Source: Hygrocybe punicea (Eukaryota > Basidiomycota > Agaricomycetes > Agaricales > Hygrophoraceae). Taken from it: 64,000 nucleotides of DNA. The DNA is taken from NCBI GenBank assembly GCA_963556145.1, contig OY744463.1:6138001-6202000 (forward strand), read 5' to 3'. Below are positions 47,040 to 61,000 of the stretch, piece after piece. Within the stretch, counting starts at the first letter, position 1, and every line of letters begins with the position of its first letter. The notes below the pieces were generated by a model that did no database searches, was not told the DNA's origin, and saw only the letters and a list, made by a program, of their open reading frames with translations. Position numbers and translations under genes: made by a program.

Positions 47040-48127
47040 TTTTGGAGGAGTAAGTCCTTCTTTTGTGGAGTATTCATTATATTTGACTAAAAAAACTGTA
47101 TCCCAGTCGTTGATTTCTGGAAACTTGGTGACAATCTGTGCCCTCAAATGTCCTCCTCATACATCGCTACTATTAACATTTGTACAGTTTCTATATATGT
47201 ATTTCTTTTTGCTCCGTTAAAAATGGTTTGTGTTACTGTCCTATGACCATAAGAATTGAGCATGATAGTGAGCATAGATACAGCATAAGGCATCAATCTT
47301 GTTGACTGAAAATCTGTTTGTCTAAAATATATCCTGGTGAATGCATTACTTTCAGTTCAGTTGTACAACCACCTACACACTCAACTTGAGAAGGACAACC
47401 TGAGATGACTCTCATTCGGGCTAATGAAAATTCAAATTGAATATATGTAAGAAACCAGAATCACGAACTTTATGGACCTATTAAATGAGGATACAATGAT
47501 ACAAGAGTAACAAAACCCCCTCTTGTAGTGGAAGATATAACTGTCACTCCAAGGGGAGCTATGACTCTTTGGTACCAGAATAATACAGTATACTTGTGTG
47601 GGAATGATACGTACAGCTCCATAAAAATGACAATGTATTTCTGACAAGGATGAAGAACAATGATAATTTCCATGAATTACCAAGCAATTGTCAAATATGC
47701 ACAGTTGTCAAACAGCCTGGTTGTTCAACTTCAATACCTGTTTTGTCTGTTGAGCAAGCCAGAAATAAATATCACTGAGACTCTGAAGATTAAATCCACA
47801 AAATATCTTAAAAGGGGGTACCATTGTTCTTCTCAGTCGGTTTGATCAATGTCTTGTCAGCCAGACCCCTAATAAGATCGTAAGGCAGCTATTCATGATA
47901 CAGATGCATTTTTGGCCTGTATCAAGGCATGTCACAGGAACATAGAATGGAATAAAAAAAGTAAACACAGATTTCTAAAGATTCAGGCACGCCTTATGGT
48001 GTTTTGGGAAAAGCTTACAAATAATATAATGTCATATGATCAATCCCATTGTGTTAATTGTTATTCATGATCCGAACCACTTGACTAGTTAAATGGGCGG
48101 TGTTTCCTCTTACTGTCACAAATCCTC
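47040..48127. other. Spacer between gene Z and the Helitron gene
   Basis: AT-rich, with no convincing gene. The Helitron 5' end or promoter may lie here, but no terminal signature could be fixed. The same sequence is at 53930-55017. Confidence 0.4.
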
Positions 48128-51100
48128 ATGAATCCCCACAACATCATCCGTGTCTGCATTGCATGTTTGACTTATCTATATTTCCTTGCAAATGCAACAT
48201 TGTTTCCACAACTATGCCAAGACAAACTTATGTATATCTCTCCTGAACCAATTTCATGTCCTGTGATATCGACCTTGACCCAAGAATTGGGTGTTTTTCA
48301 AAGAAAACTCATAGAACATGAGTTGGCCCCAGATCAGGGCGATGCAACAATATTGATGCAAATAAATGCAACACTATATGTAAAGATCATTGGAATAACA
48401 AAAGAAACAAAAGATAACTTGACAGTCGATCCATTATTCGTTTGGACTACATTTAAAAATAGCGCCTTCAAAATGCGAATACGTTCTATTCAATATGCCA
48501 GAAGATATTTCTTACCTCCTAAATATCTCTTTGCTTTGTATTGTCTTCTCAAACCTATCACTGTCCAATGTCGTTGTAAAATGATCAAAGCATTGCTCAT
48601 GCGATCGCTATTGAGACGACATGATTTCAAAACATATTTATTTCATTGTATTACTAGTTCTCTATCACATGCAACGTTGCTGTGGACCACACTATGTTTC
48701 ATAATACGGCATAGCCGTTCAAACATAATTGTGTTCAATTTGAATTTATTCGGACACTTGTTTAAATCTTTATATATAAATTTCGTTCATAGATATGACT
48801 ACATTGGTGGTGGTAAACGAATACCAACATTCAAGTTTAGCTTTCTTCAATCTTTTATGCTACCGTCTAATAATATCAACCATGATTCTGACATATTATT
48901 CGAATATGTGGGGCATATTGATGAACAAACAGCCAACACTTTATATGAAGATAGAAAAACATATGCATGTGTTAAAATGCCTTTACATGAACTTCTGCCA
49001 AATTTGACAGTGAAGGATATTGGTGAAATAACAACAATACATGGTATATATTTGTCAAAGACATTACGAAGATTACATGGACAAGATCTATCTGTGGCAT
49101 TAATGAGGCATAATTGTTCAGCTTGTGATACTCATGTTTCTATTTTTCATGTGCATGATATTAAATCACATAAAGACCTGTGTAAACAGTGGTACAGAAG
49201 ACAAAAAATGACAGAAACAAATGAGTGCGGCAAAGAAGAAACTCAGGCTCAAATGAAAGAAGAATTGGACAAGTCAGATGAGCAATTATTTCCTCCTCCT
49301 CCTCCATCTATTGAATTGAAGGAAACCATAATCAGCAACTGGTGCAGAGATACATCACCTGAATGTTTCCAAGAAAGTGGGTGTGCTGTATGTGGTCAAT
49401 TGGTTGCATTGAAAAACATGTCTTTATTGTCAAAGACGAAGGTTAATCTGAAAATATTAACTAGAGACAATATGGGAATCACAAGATGTGAACGATATCA
49501 TTGTTCTGATCCAATAGAGGATATCAAAGGTCCAGTGCTAGATGACACATGTAAATGGATATGCAAACCATGTGTGCTCAGTCTGAATAAAGGCCAAACT
49601 CCCAAATATGCTTTGGCGAATGGACTTTGGATGGGAAGAATTCCTGCACAACTTCAAAATCTAACATTTGCTGAACAACTTTTGATTGCCCGTGTTCGTC
49701 ACAACAAATGTATTGTTCGTGTCTCCTCTGGGATGCATAAAATGAAAGCAAATGCCATCATGTTTCAAAACCCAACACCAAAGATATATCAACGGTTGCC
49801 TCCAACAATTAAAGAACTTGATGAAGTGCTAGCGTTTATTTTCACTGGTCCTGCCAGACCAACTCCAGAAGACATGGAGCGAACGCCTTTATTGGTTCGC
49901 CGAAGGCGAGTTTCTGCAGCTTTAGAATGGCTGAAATTGAATCACATGGATTACTATGATTTAGATATCTCCTATGAAAATCTAGCACAATATCCAGATC
50001 ATGGAATTCCTGTTGTGGTTGCATATCGACCAGCAGACACAAATAAGGAACCAGAAGCCACTAGTGCATTTGACAATGAAGTGGAAGATGGTGTGGAAGA
50101 TGGGCCTTGTCCCTTTGTTGTTAGTGGAATAACTGGCGAAAATCTAGATATTACAAGTCCAAAGGCATTAATAGCTAGAGCGACCAAGCACTTGATAGAT
50201 GACCATGGTGGTGTTCTTGCCATAAGCCATGCTAGAAATCCAGAATCGTTCTTTAATAATCCTCAGTTATATCCTATGATGTTTCCCTGCCTATTTCCAT
50301 ATGGCTTGGGTGGTATTAGCAGCATAGACAATGATGTTTTAAGCATCAGTGATATGATGCACAAAAGACATCTCCTGATGTACCATGACAAAAGATTTCA
50401 AACCGATCCCTATTTTCCATTGATTGCATTCAATCAAGAACAAATCAAAGACAGTACAACCGGAGGATATTTGTTGACTAATAAACATAATTTCAACGAT
50501 ATTGCAAATCGCCTGATGAATATCAATACAGCTGTTTTGGATGACCTCTCTAAAAGATTATCTAGAGGTGATAGAGTCAAACCGGATACATCAGAAGAGA
50601 AAGCATGCTATAAACTCATTTCTGATCTGGATCACGTAGCTGGTCAGGTCAAAGGTTCAATTACTAACAAGAAATACATGCGAAATGAGATTTGGTCTCT
50701 GATATCCTATATTGGTGCTCCGACTTGGTTTATCACTTTTGCACCTGCAGACATCAATCACCCACTATGCTTATATTATGCTGACAACAAAGAAAAGTTT
50801 TATCCTAAACTACGTCTACCCCAGGATTGTTACAAACTAATTGCAAACAATCCAGTTGCTGGAGCCCGCTTTTTTCACTTTACTACTGAAATGTTCATCA
50901 AACATATATTAGGAATAAATGAATCTCATCCTGGCCTGTATGGAAACACATCAGGTTATTATGCAACGGTAGAGGAACAAGGACGTCTTACCTTGCATCT
51001 TCATATGCTGTTGTGGATAAAGGGATGCCTTACACCTCAGGAAATACGTGACAAAATTATGGGTGAAAATTCTGACTTTCAGAAAAGATTAGTGGAATAT

Positions 51101-51994
51101 TTGGAAAGTTTGTGTGTAGGACAATTCATGACAGGTTCTAAAGATGAGGTATCACAGAAAATGGAACAGACAATGTCGAAACCTGAATATCAACCACCAA
51201 CATGTGTCATGCCAGATCCACCATCATATAATTGTTCCATGAATTGTCAATATCACAACAAAAGATCAACATGGTGGCAAAGGTTTCAAGATGTTGTAGA
51301 TGATCTTTTATTGCGATTAAATGTACATAACAGGCATGATGGCAAAAAAAAGCCATACTGTCTTAATTCGAAAGGTGAATGTAAACGACGATTTCCCCGT
51401 GATATCTTTCAACAAACTTTTGTAGAACCTAACACTGGTGCTCTCAACCTCAAGCATGGTGAACCTTGGATGAACACGGTGACACCTGAAGTTACATATA
51501 TGCTACGATGCAATTCTGATGTGACCAGCTTATTATCAGGTACTGCTATAAAGGCCATAGTTGCATACATAACAGATTATATTACAAAATTCTCCTTGAA
51601 GACCTATAGCATTTTTGAAGTGATAAAAAGTATTTTTGATAAGAATTCCGAAATGATTGGTGGCGACCTAAAAAGAAAAGACAAAGTCAGAAAGCTGTTT
51701 ACACAAATAGTCAATTCACTCACCTCCAAAATGGAAATTGGTGCTCCAATGGCTTCATTATATGTCCTTGGAAATCCTGATCACTACACCAGTCATAAAT
51801 TCGTGCCATTCTTTTGGAGATCTTATGTTAAAGAGGTTATCAGTGCATGGTCTGATGAAGAAATTCCTAATATATGTGAAGACCAAAATAATGCACAAAA
51901 GGTTGTTATTGGTAAGAATAATGGCGCATACATTGGACTTTCCAAAGTAAATAATTATATGTTCAGACCCGCCTTGTATGATAATGTATCACTG
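48128..51994 (+). pseudogene. Helitron Rep/helicase gene, left copy cut by the assembly gap
   Basis: The same as codons 1-1289 of the gene at 55018. It runs into the N gap after DNVSL and has no helicase part. It is most likely the end of a contig rather than a biologically truncated gene. Confidence 0.85.
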
Positions 51995-52194
51995 NNNNNN
52001 NNNNNNNNNNNNNNNNNNNNNNNNNNNNNNNNNNNNNNNNNNNNNNNNNNNNNNNNNNNNNNNNNNNNNNNNNNNNNNNNNNNNNNNNNNNNNNNNNNNN
52101 NNNNNNNNNNNNNNNNNNNNNNNNNNNNNNNNNNNNNNNNNNNNNNNNNNNNNNNNNNNNNNNNNNNNNNNNNNNNNNNNNNNNNNNNNNNNNN
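51995..52194. other. Assembly gap, 200 N
   Basis: A run of exactly 200 unknown bases, a conventional scaffold spacer of arbitrary length. Any open frame that crosses it is meaningless. Confidence 0.99.
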
Positions 52195-53929
52195 TCTATG
52201 TACTGAAGACACACCCCCACGATGCCACCGCCCGAGGTGAGTTATGGCGCGAAATCCCCGAACGATACGAGGAACCGCTCCGTCGCTTGATTTATCAATG
52301 GATATGTACATCTACGCGACAGCAGCCATCGCATACAACAAGGCACCCAACTACTCGCCGGACTACGTCAAAATGATAAGGAAGGGACCGATTCACTTCG
52401 GGATTACCTCAAGTATACCGACACCGTCATGGACGAAATTTGGGCAGAAGTCTTGGTGGCGAAACGGGCAAACGAGGTTACCCGTGACTGGCGAAGCAAG
52501 ATCTTCGATGATTGGCTCCTGAAAGAATTTTATGTTGGGAAACATTCTCCATCGGCTTTGATTCAACATGGCGCTGTGAACACCGAGATCAAGCCCGAGG
52601 ATCTAGGTAAGTATATATGTATTTATGGCCAAATGAATTCTCACGTCTGGCATCATAGATTGGGCAAAATACGACGAATCCGTGCCAGCATGGCACAGCG
52701 GAACCTTGGCAAATTGGTCATTCGGTGGGCTTCCGGATGCCACAAAGCTCGAGATCATCGGTCATGTTATTGCTTGGTGTAAAGGACATAGTGTCCTCGT
52801 CGATTCTGATGTGGCAGATGATGATGAAGGTGTGATCTAGAATTACATGTGTGATTGTGCTAATGATATAGTACATTTGCAGAGGAGCCAGTTGCCCAGG
52901 GCAAGGGCAAGGGCAAAGCCAAGTCAAAATCGGTCAAAAAACAGAAGGCATCTTCTGCTGGTTTGTACAAATTTTCAACCATAGTGGTGTATAGATCTAT
53001 TGAATATTCAGGTGGCGCAGACAATTCGTCCGAGAAGGACAAAAAGAAGCCCAAGCCCAAGCCCAAGTCCAGTAAGTACTTTCATTGTCTGTGATTGTCA
53101 TACATGCAAACCCTTCATCATGACAGAGCGCACAATCAAGTCCAAAGCCGAGGACGACGATGAGGGTGAGTTATTGAATTCCGAATATCAAAACGATGAT
53201 CCAACACATTTATTCATGTATAGACGACATAAAGATGGAGGAGGACGTAGCCCCGGTAAAGAAGAAGCGGTCTAAGGCCCAAATGCGTACGTTGCTCACC
53301 TTGTTATGATTAATGCACTGACATCTCGCAGTCGCTGTTGAAATTGGGTCGTCGCGCACAACCCGGCAATCGGCATCGGAGAAATTGACAATGGAGATTA
53401 AGCCACCCATCGCCCCCGAGCCGGATGTTGTGGCACCGGAATCCGCGAAGTTGGACATTTTAGGACCAGAGTGGGCGGGGTTGTTGGATGTTGATAATGA
53501 TATAACCATGGACAACGATGACGGATCTCCCGAACCTGAAAAGATGTCTCCCAGCGATGGTCACGAGGATGGCGAGATGGCAAAGAGGAGGAAATTGGAT
53601 GTTGCTTCGGAGCAAGCGGGCATTATCGTAGAGAAACTCAACCTGGTGAAGCCACCGAAGAAGTCTCCGACTCCGGGTATGTATTTCAACATTACATCAT
53701 AGGCTGTATATATTCCAATTCTGATCTTCTCCATGTCCTAGGATTCCGTCCCAATACGCGTGCATCGTCACGCCACCAGTCATCGACCCCTGCAGAGCCC
53801 AGCGCTTCATCAATGGATGTGGATTGGAGCAACATCGTTCCACCCGAAATCCTACTCTCCATTACTCCAAGCCAAACGAGGCCTTCATCTCCCAAGCCAT
53901 CGACATCCAAACTTGATCCCGGGCCTTAA
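52195..53929 (+). pseudogene. Orphan gene Z (right copy), 5' truncated by the gap, two 1-base losses
   Basis: It begins inside the coding sequence at LYVLKTHPHDATARG. Two single-base deletions shift the frame at about 52299 and restore it only in part after 52373. The downstream exons match the left copy. It probably duplicates the same gene by assembly error. Confidence 0.8.
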
Positions 53930-55017
53930 TTTTGGAGGAGTAAGTCCTTCTTTTGTGGAGTATTCATTATATTTGACTAAAAAAACTGTATCCCAGTCGT
54001 TGATTTCTGGAAACTTGGTGACAATCTGTGCCCTCAAATGTCCTCCTCATACATCGCTACTATTAACATTTGTACAGTTTCTATATATGTATTTCTTTTT
54101 GCTCCGTTAAAAATGGTTTGTGTTACTGTCCTATGACCATAAGAATTGAGCATGATAGTGAGCATAGATACAGCATAAGGCATCAATCTTGTTGACTGAA
54201 AATCTGTTTGTCTAAAATATATCCTGGTGAATGCATTACTTTCAGTTCAGTTGTACAACCACCTACACACTCAACTTGAGAAGGACAACCTGAGATGACT
54301 CTCATTCGGGCTAATGAAAATTCAAATTGAATATATGTAAGAAACCAGAATCACGAACTTTATGGACCTATTAAATGAGGATACAATGATACAAGAGTAA
54401 CAAAACCCCCTCTTGTAGTGGAAGATATAACTGTCACTCCAAGGGGAGCTATGACTCTTTGGTACCAGAATAATACAGTATACTTGTGTGGGAATGATAC
54501 GTACAGCTCCATAAAAATGACAATGTATTTCTGACAAGGATGAAGAACAATGATAATTTCCATGAATTACCAAGCAATTGTCAAATATGCACAGTTGTCA
54601 AACAGCCTGGTTGTTCAACTTCAATACCTGTTTTGTCTGTTGAGCAAGCCAGAAATAAATATCACTGAGACTCTGAAGATTAAATCCACAAAATATCTTA
54701 AAAGGGGGTACCATTGTTCTTCTCAGTCGGTTTGATCAATGTCTTGTCAGCCAGACCCCTAATAAGATCGTAAGGCAGCTATTCATGATACAGATGCATT
54801 TTTGGCCTGTATCAAGGCATGTCACAGGAACATAGAATGGAATAAAAAAAGTAAACACAGATTTCTAAAGATTCAGGCACGCCTTATGGTGTTTTGGGAA
54901 AAGCTTACAAATAATATAATGTCATATGATCAATCCCATTGTGTTAATTGTTATTCATGATCCGAACCACTTGACTAGTTAAATGGGCGGTGTTTCCTCT
55001 TACTGTCACAAATCCTC
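53930..55017. other. Spacer before the complete Helitron gene
   Basis: Same content as 47040-48127; nothing recognisable. The Helitron promoter is probably here. Confidence 0.4.
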
Positions 55018-58000
55018 ATGAATCCCCACAACATCATCCGTGTCTGCATTGCATGTTTGACTTATCTATATTTCCTTGCAAATGCAACATTGTTTCCACA
55101 ACTATGCCAAGACAAACTTATGTATATCTCTCCTGAACCAATTTCATGTCCTGTGATATCGACCTTGACCCAAGAATTGGGTGTTTTTCAAAGAAAACTC
55201 ATAGAACATGAGTTGGCCCCAGATCAGGGCGATGCAACAATATTGATGCAAATAAATGCAACACTATATGTAAAGATCATTGGAATAACAAAAGAAACAA
55301 AAGATAACTTGACAGTCGATCCATTATTCGTTTGGACTACATTTAAAAATAGCGCCTTCAAAATGCGAATACGTTCTATTCAATATGCCAGAAGATATTT
55401 CTTACCTCCTAAATATCTCTTTGCTTTGTATTGTCTTCTCAAACCTATCACTGTCCAATGTCGTTGTAAAATGATCAAAGCATTGCTCATGCGATCGCTA
55501 TTGAGACGACATGATTTCAAAACATATTTATTTCATTGTATTACTAGTTCTCTATCACATGCAACGTTGCTGTGGACCACACTATGTTTCATAATACGGC
55601 ATAGCCGTTCAAACATAATTGTGTTCAATTTGAATTTATTCGGACACTTGTTTAAATCTTTATATATAAATTTCGTTCATAGATATGACTACATTGGTGG
55701 TGGTAAACGAATACCAACATTCAAGTTTAGCTTTCTTCAATCTTTTATGCTACCGTCTAATAATATCAACCATGATTCTGACATATTATTCGAATATGTG
55801 GGGCATATTGATGAACAAACAGCCAACACTTTATATGAAGATAGAAAAACATATGCATGTGTTAAAATGCCTTTACATGAACTTCTGCCAAATTTGACAG
55901 TGAAGGATATTGGTGAAATAACAACAATACATGGTATATATTTGTCAAAGACATTACGAAGATTACATGGACAAGATCTATCTGTGGCATTAATGAGGCA
56001 TAATTGTTCAGCTTGTGATACTCATGTTTCTATTTTTCATGTGCATGATATTAAATCACATAAAGACCTGTGTAAACAGTGGTACAGAAGACAAAAAATG
56101 ACAGAAACAAATGAGTGCGGCAAAGAAGAAACTCAGGCTCAAATGAAAGAAGAATTGGACAAGTCAGATGAGCAATTATTTCCTCCTCCTCCTCCATCTA
56201 TTGAATTGAAGGAAACCATAATCAGCAACTGGTGCAGAGATACATCACCTGAATGTTTCCAAGAAAGTGGGTGTGCTGTATGTGGTCAATTGGTTGCATT
56301 GAAAAACATGTCTTTATTGTCAAAGACGAAGGTTAATCTGAAAATATTAACTAGAGACAATATGGGAATCACAAGATGTGAACGATATCATTGTTCTGAT
56401 CCAATAGAGGATATCAAAGGTCCAGTGCTAGATGACACATGTAAATGGATATGCAAACCATGTGTGCTCAGTCTGAATAAAGGCCAAACTCCCAAATATG
56501 CTTTGGCGAATGGACTTTGGATGGGAAGAATTCCTGCACAACTTCAAAATCTAACATTTGCTGAACAACTTTTGATTGCCCGTGTTCGTCACAACAAATG
56601 TATTGTTCGTGTCTCCTCTGGGATGCATAAAATGAAAGCAAATGCCATCATGTTTCAAAACCCAACACCAAAGATATATCAACGGTTGCCTCCAACAATT
56701 AAAGAACTTGATGAAGTGCTAGCGTTTATTTTCACTGGTCCTGCCAGACCAACTCCAGAAGACATGGAGCGAACGCCTTTATTGGTTCGCCGAAGGCGAG
56801 TTTCTGCAGCTTTAGAATGGCTGAAATTGAATCACATGGATTACTATGATTTAGATATCTCCTATGAAAATCTAGCACAATATCCAGATCATGGAATTCC
56901 TGTTGTGGTTGCATATCGACCAGCAGACACAAATAAGGAACCAGAAGCCACTAGTGCATTTGACAATGAAGTGGAAGATGGTGTGGAAGATGGGCCTTGT
57001 CCCTTTGTTGTTAGTGGAATAACTGGCGAAAATCTAGATATTACAAGTCCAAAGGCATTAATAGCTAGAGCGACCAAGCACTTGATAGATGACCATGGTG
57101 GTGTTCTTGCCATAAGCCATGCTAGAAATCCAGAATCGTTCTTTAATAATCCTCAGTTATATCCTATGATGTTTCCCTGCCTATTTCCATATGGCTTGGG
57201 TGGTATTAGCAGCATAGACAATGATGTTTTAAGCATCAGTGATATGATGCACAAAAGACATCTCCTGATGTACCATGACAAAAGATTTCAAACCGATCCC
57301 TATTTTCCATTGATTGCATTCAATCAAGAACAAATCAAAGACAGTACAACCGGAGGATATTTGTTGACTAATAAACATAATTTCAACGATATTGCAAATC
57401 GCCTGATGAATATCAATACAGCTGTTTTGGATGACCTCTCTAAAAGATTATCTAGAGGTGATAGAGTCAAACCGGATACATCAGAAGAGAAAGCATGCTA
57501 TAAACTCATTTCTGATCTGGATCACGTAGCTGGTCAGGTCAAAGGTTCAATTACTAACAAGAAATACATGCGAAATGAGATTTGGTCTCTGATATCCTAT
57601 ATTGGTGCTCCGACTTGGTTTATCACTTTTGCACCTGCAGACATCAATCACCCACTATGCTTATATTATGCTGACAACAAAGAAAAGTTTTATCCTAAAC
57701 TACGTCTACCCCAGGATTGTTACAAACTAATTGCAAACAATCCAGTTGCTGGAGCCCGCTTTTTTCACTTTACTACTGAAATGTTCATCAAACATATATT
57801 AGGAATAAATGAATCTCATCCTGGCCTGTATGGAAACACATCAGGTTATTATGCAACGGTAGAGGAACAAGGACGTCTTACCTTGCATCTTCATATGCTG
57901 TTGTGGATAAAGGGATGCCTTACACCTCAGGAAATACGTGACAAAATTATGGGTGAAAATTCTGACTTTCAGAAAAGATTAGTGGAATATTTGGAAAGTT

Positions 58001-61000
58001 TGTGTGTAGGACAATTCATGACAGGTTCTAAAGATGAGGTATCACAGAAAATGGAACAGACAATGTCGAAACCTGAATATCAACCACCAACATGTGTCAT
58101 GCCAGATCCACCATCATATAATTGTTCCATGAATTGTCAATATCACAACAAAAGATCAACATGGTGGCAAAGGTTTCAAGATGTTGTAGATGATCTTTTA
58201 TTGCGATTAAATGTACATAACAGGCATGATGGCAAAAAAAAGCCATACTGTCTTAATTCGAAAGGTGAATGTAAACGACGATTTCCCCGTGATATCTTTC
58301 AACAAACTTTTGTAGAACCTAACACTGGTGCTCTCAACCTCAAGCATGGTGAACCTTGGATGAACACGGTGACACCTGAAGTTACATATATGCTACGATG
58401 CAATTCTGATGTGACCAGCTTATTATCAGGTACTGCTATAAAGGCCATAGTTGCATACATAACAGATTATATTACAAAATTCTCCTTGAAGACCTATAGC
58501 ATTTTTGAAGTGATAAAAAGTATTTTTGATAAGAATTCCGAAATGATTGGTGGCGACCTAAAAAGAAAAGACAAAGTCAGAAAGCTGTTTACACAAATAG
58601 TCAATTCACTCACCTCCAAAATGGAAATTGGTGCTCCAATGGCTTCATTATATGTCCTTGGAAATCCTGATCACTACACCAGTCATAAATTCGTGCCATT
58701 CTTTTGGAGATCTTATGTTAAAGAGGTTATCAGTGCATGGTCTGATGAAGAAATTCCTAATATATGTGAAGACCAAAATAATGCACAAAAGGTTGTTATT
58801 GGTAAGAATAATGGCGCATACATTGGACTTTCCAAAGTAAATAATTATATGTTCAGACCCGCCTTGTATGATAATGTATCACTGTATGACTGGATACGTC
58901 TTGCCACTATGGAACCAAAGAAAAGACGCACCAAAACAAAGACCAAAAGGGCCAGAAAAGAACCAGTGCAAAACCAAATTTTTGACAATCTAGGCTGTGA
59001 TGATTTGTCTGACTCTTGCACTGAACCTACTAATGTTGACTATTCCAGTGATGACAACTTGTCTGATGTCGTTGATAATGATATACTCATGGAGATAGAT
59101 GAAATTCCAAAACCTGATAGTTTGAGTAGACATGCAGGCACAGAAATAGCTGATAAAACAAATGAAGTTGATCTTAATAAATTGACAAAATTTGAAAATG
59201 ATTATACTTTACATTCCAATCATCCACAATATCTTACCCACCATGCCAAAATGAAAGGGAATGATCCTTTCATAGTTCCTAATTTTATTCCGAACACTTT
59301 GCCAAGGGCTGACCGTGGTGATCGAGAATATTATTGTTGTACAATGTTAACGTTTTTCAAGCCATGGAGAAGTGGCAAAGAACTCAAAAGTAAATTACAA
59401 ACATGGGATAATGCTTTTATAGACCACGAGTTTTCTAAAAAAGAACTAGAGATCATGAAATACTTTGGTCTGCGGTATGAATGTTTGGATGCAAGAGATG
59501 ATTTCTCTGCTAAACGTCAGAAGAATAATACTGCAAATATAAGGTATTCATGGGCGACCTCAAACGGTCTTGATGAACTGGATGACATGCACAATGCTGA
59601 ATTTGCATTTAATGGCGACGACTTCAACAACAATATTGATGAAGACAATAATGACACGGAAATACTCCTGAAACTTGGTCAAAAAGGACAAAAAAGGAAA
59701 GATCAAATGCTGATAACTGAAAGAACTTTGAAAAGGTCAGGGTGGCTCGATGATTGTATTGATGGTACCCCAGATATAGGACCGTTGATACCTATAGAAC
59801 CACCTGTAGTACAATCAGCAAAATTGTGGAGAACTGCAGTCCTTGCAAAGAAAAAGGAAATCATCAATGACAGAAATAAAAATTTACCAACAAACACAGC
59901 AACCATAAATAAATTGGGAAATTTTCAATATAATGATGTCAAGATAGTGGATGCAGCATACATCAACCATATGTTTATTCCTGCAAACAGAGCTGATCGT
60001 CATCTTATTGATGTAACTATCAATGATTACAAGTTGAACACTGACCAAAAGAGAGCATTTCATATCATTGCGAATCACTCTACCTTGATTAACGGTTCTG
60101 ATAAGCTACGCATGTATCTTGGTGGGATGGCAGGCACAGGGAAATCACAAGTCATCAAAGCATTGACTAGTTTTTTTGGTAAACACAACGAAAATCATCG
60201 ATTTGTGGTTCTTGCACCAACCGGTGGTGCTGCTGCCCTTGTAAATGGATCCACATATCACTCCATTCTTGGAATTAATCAGGGAGGATCATCTCGTTCC
60301 CTTGCACAAGTACGTGCCAATCTTGATGGTGTGGATTACATTTTCATTGATGAGGTGTCAATGTTATCTTGCAGAGATATGTATAAAATCAGTGCTCAGT
60401 GTGCAAAAGCACGTGGTGTTTATGATGAACCCTTTGGTGGCATTAATATGATATTTGCAGGAGATTTTGGCCAACTTCCACCAGCTATGAGTGGTGCTCC
60501 TTTATACTCTGGAACCGTTGGTGTCCAAATCAATTCCAGTCAAACTATAGCAAATCAGGAAGCGGCTATAGGCAAAGCTCTTTGGCATCAAATAACAACA
60601 GTTGTTATATTACGTGAAAATATGAGACAAACCAATCAGTCAGAAGAAGATGTCCAACTGAGGCTTGCTTTGGAAAACATGAGATACAAAGCATGTACTC
60701 CCAAAGATATTGCATTTCTTCGTACTCGTGTTGCAGGAAAAGGTCCAAATGATCCAAAATTAGCCCAAAAGAAATTCAGGAATGTGTCAGTTATAACTGC
60801 ATTGAATGCACAAAAAGACAAAATCAATGAACTTGGTATTCAACGTTTTGCTGCTGAAAATAGGAGACCATTAACATCATTCTATTCCATAGACAGATGG
60901 AATGATCCTACTAGTTCCAATAGCAAAAGAAAATCTCATCACATGTCAACAATTTTGGATCCTATTCGACACACAAAGATATTGGAACCTTCACTCCAAA

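Larger units (their letters stand above)
45303..51994 (+). repeat. 6.69-kb duplicated segment, left copy
   Basis: It matches 52195-58884 with an offset of 6892, then 6890, bases. The only differences I found are two single-A indels near the start. Its right end is exactly the edge of the 200-N gap, and the right copy begins exactly at the other edge. The two copies therefore look like unmerged ends of two contigs covering the same locus. Confidence 0.95.
52195..58884 (+). repeat. 6.69-kb duplicated segment, right copy
   Basis: Counterpart of 45303-51994. Relative to that copy it lacks one A near 52299 and one A near 52373. Both losses are in short A runs and break gene Z's frame, as expected of low-quality sequence at a contig end. 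Confidence 0.95.

Noticed and set aside
47432..47683. Small hydrophobic minus-strand frames between gene Z and the Helitron
   Set aside because: Two overlapping frames look alike in composition, neither has a start context, splice support or family likeness.
51955..52376. Open frames that run through the N gap
   Set aside because: They are translations of unknown bases and have no meaning.
45303..58884. Two genuine tandem Helitrons
   Set aside because: Breakpoints coincide with the edges of a 200-N gap and the copies look identical except for two single-A indels; contig overlap is simpler. Kept as a finding, not as two genes.
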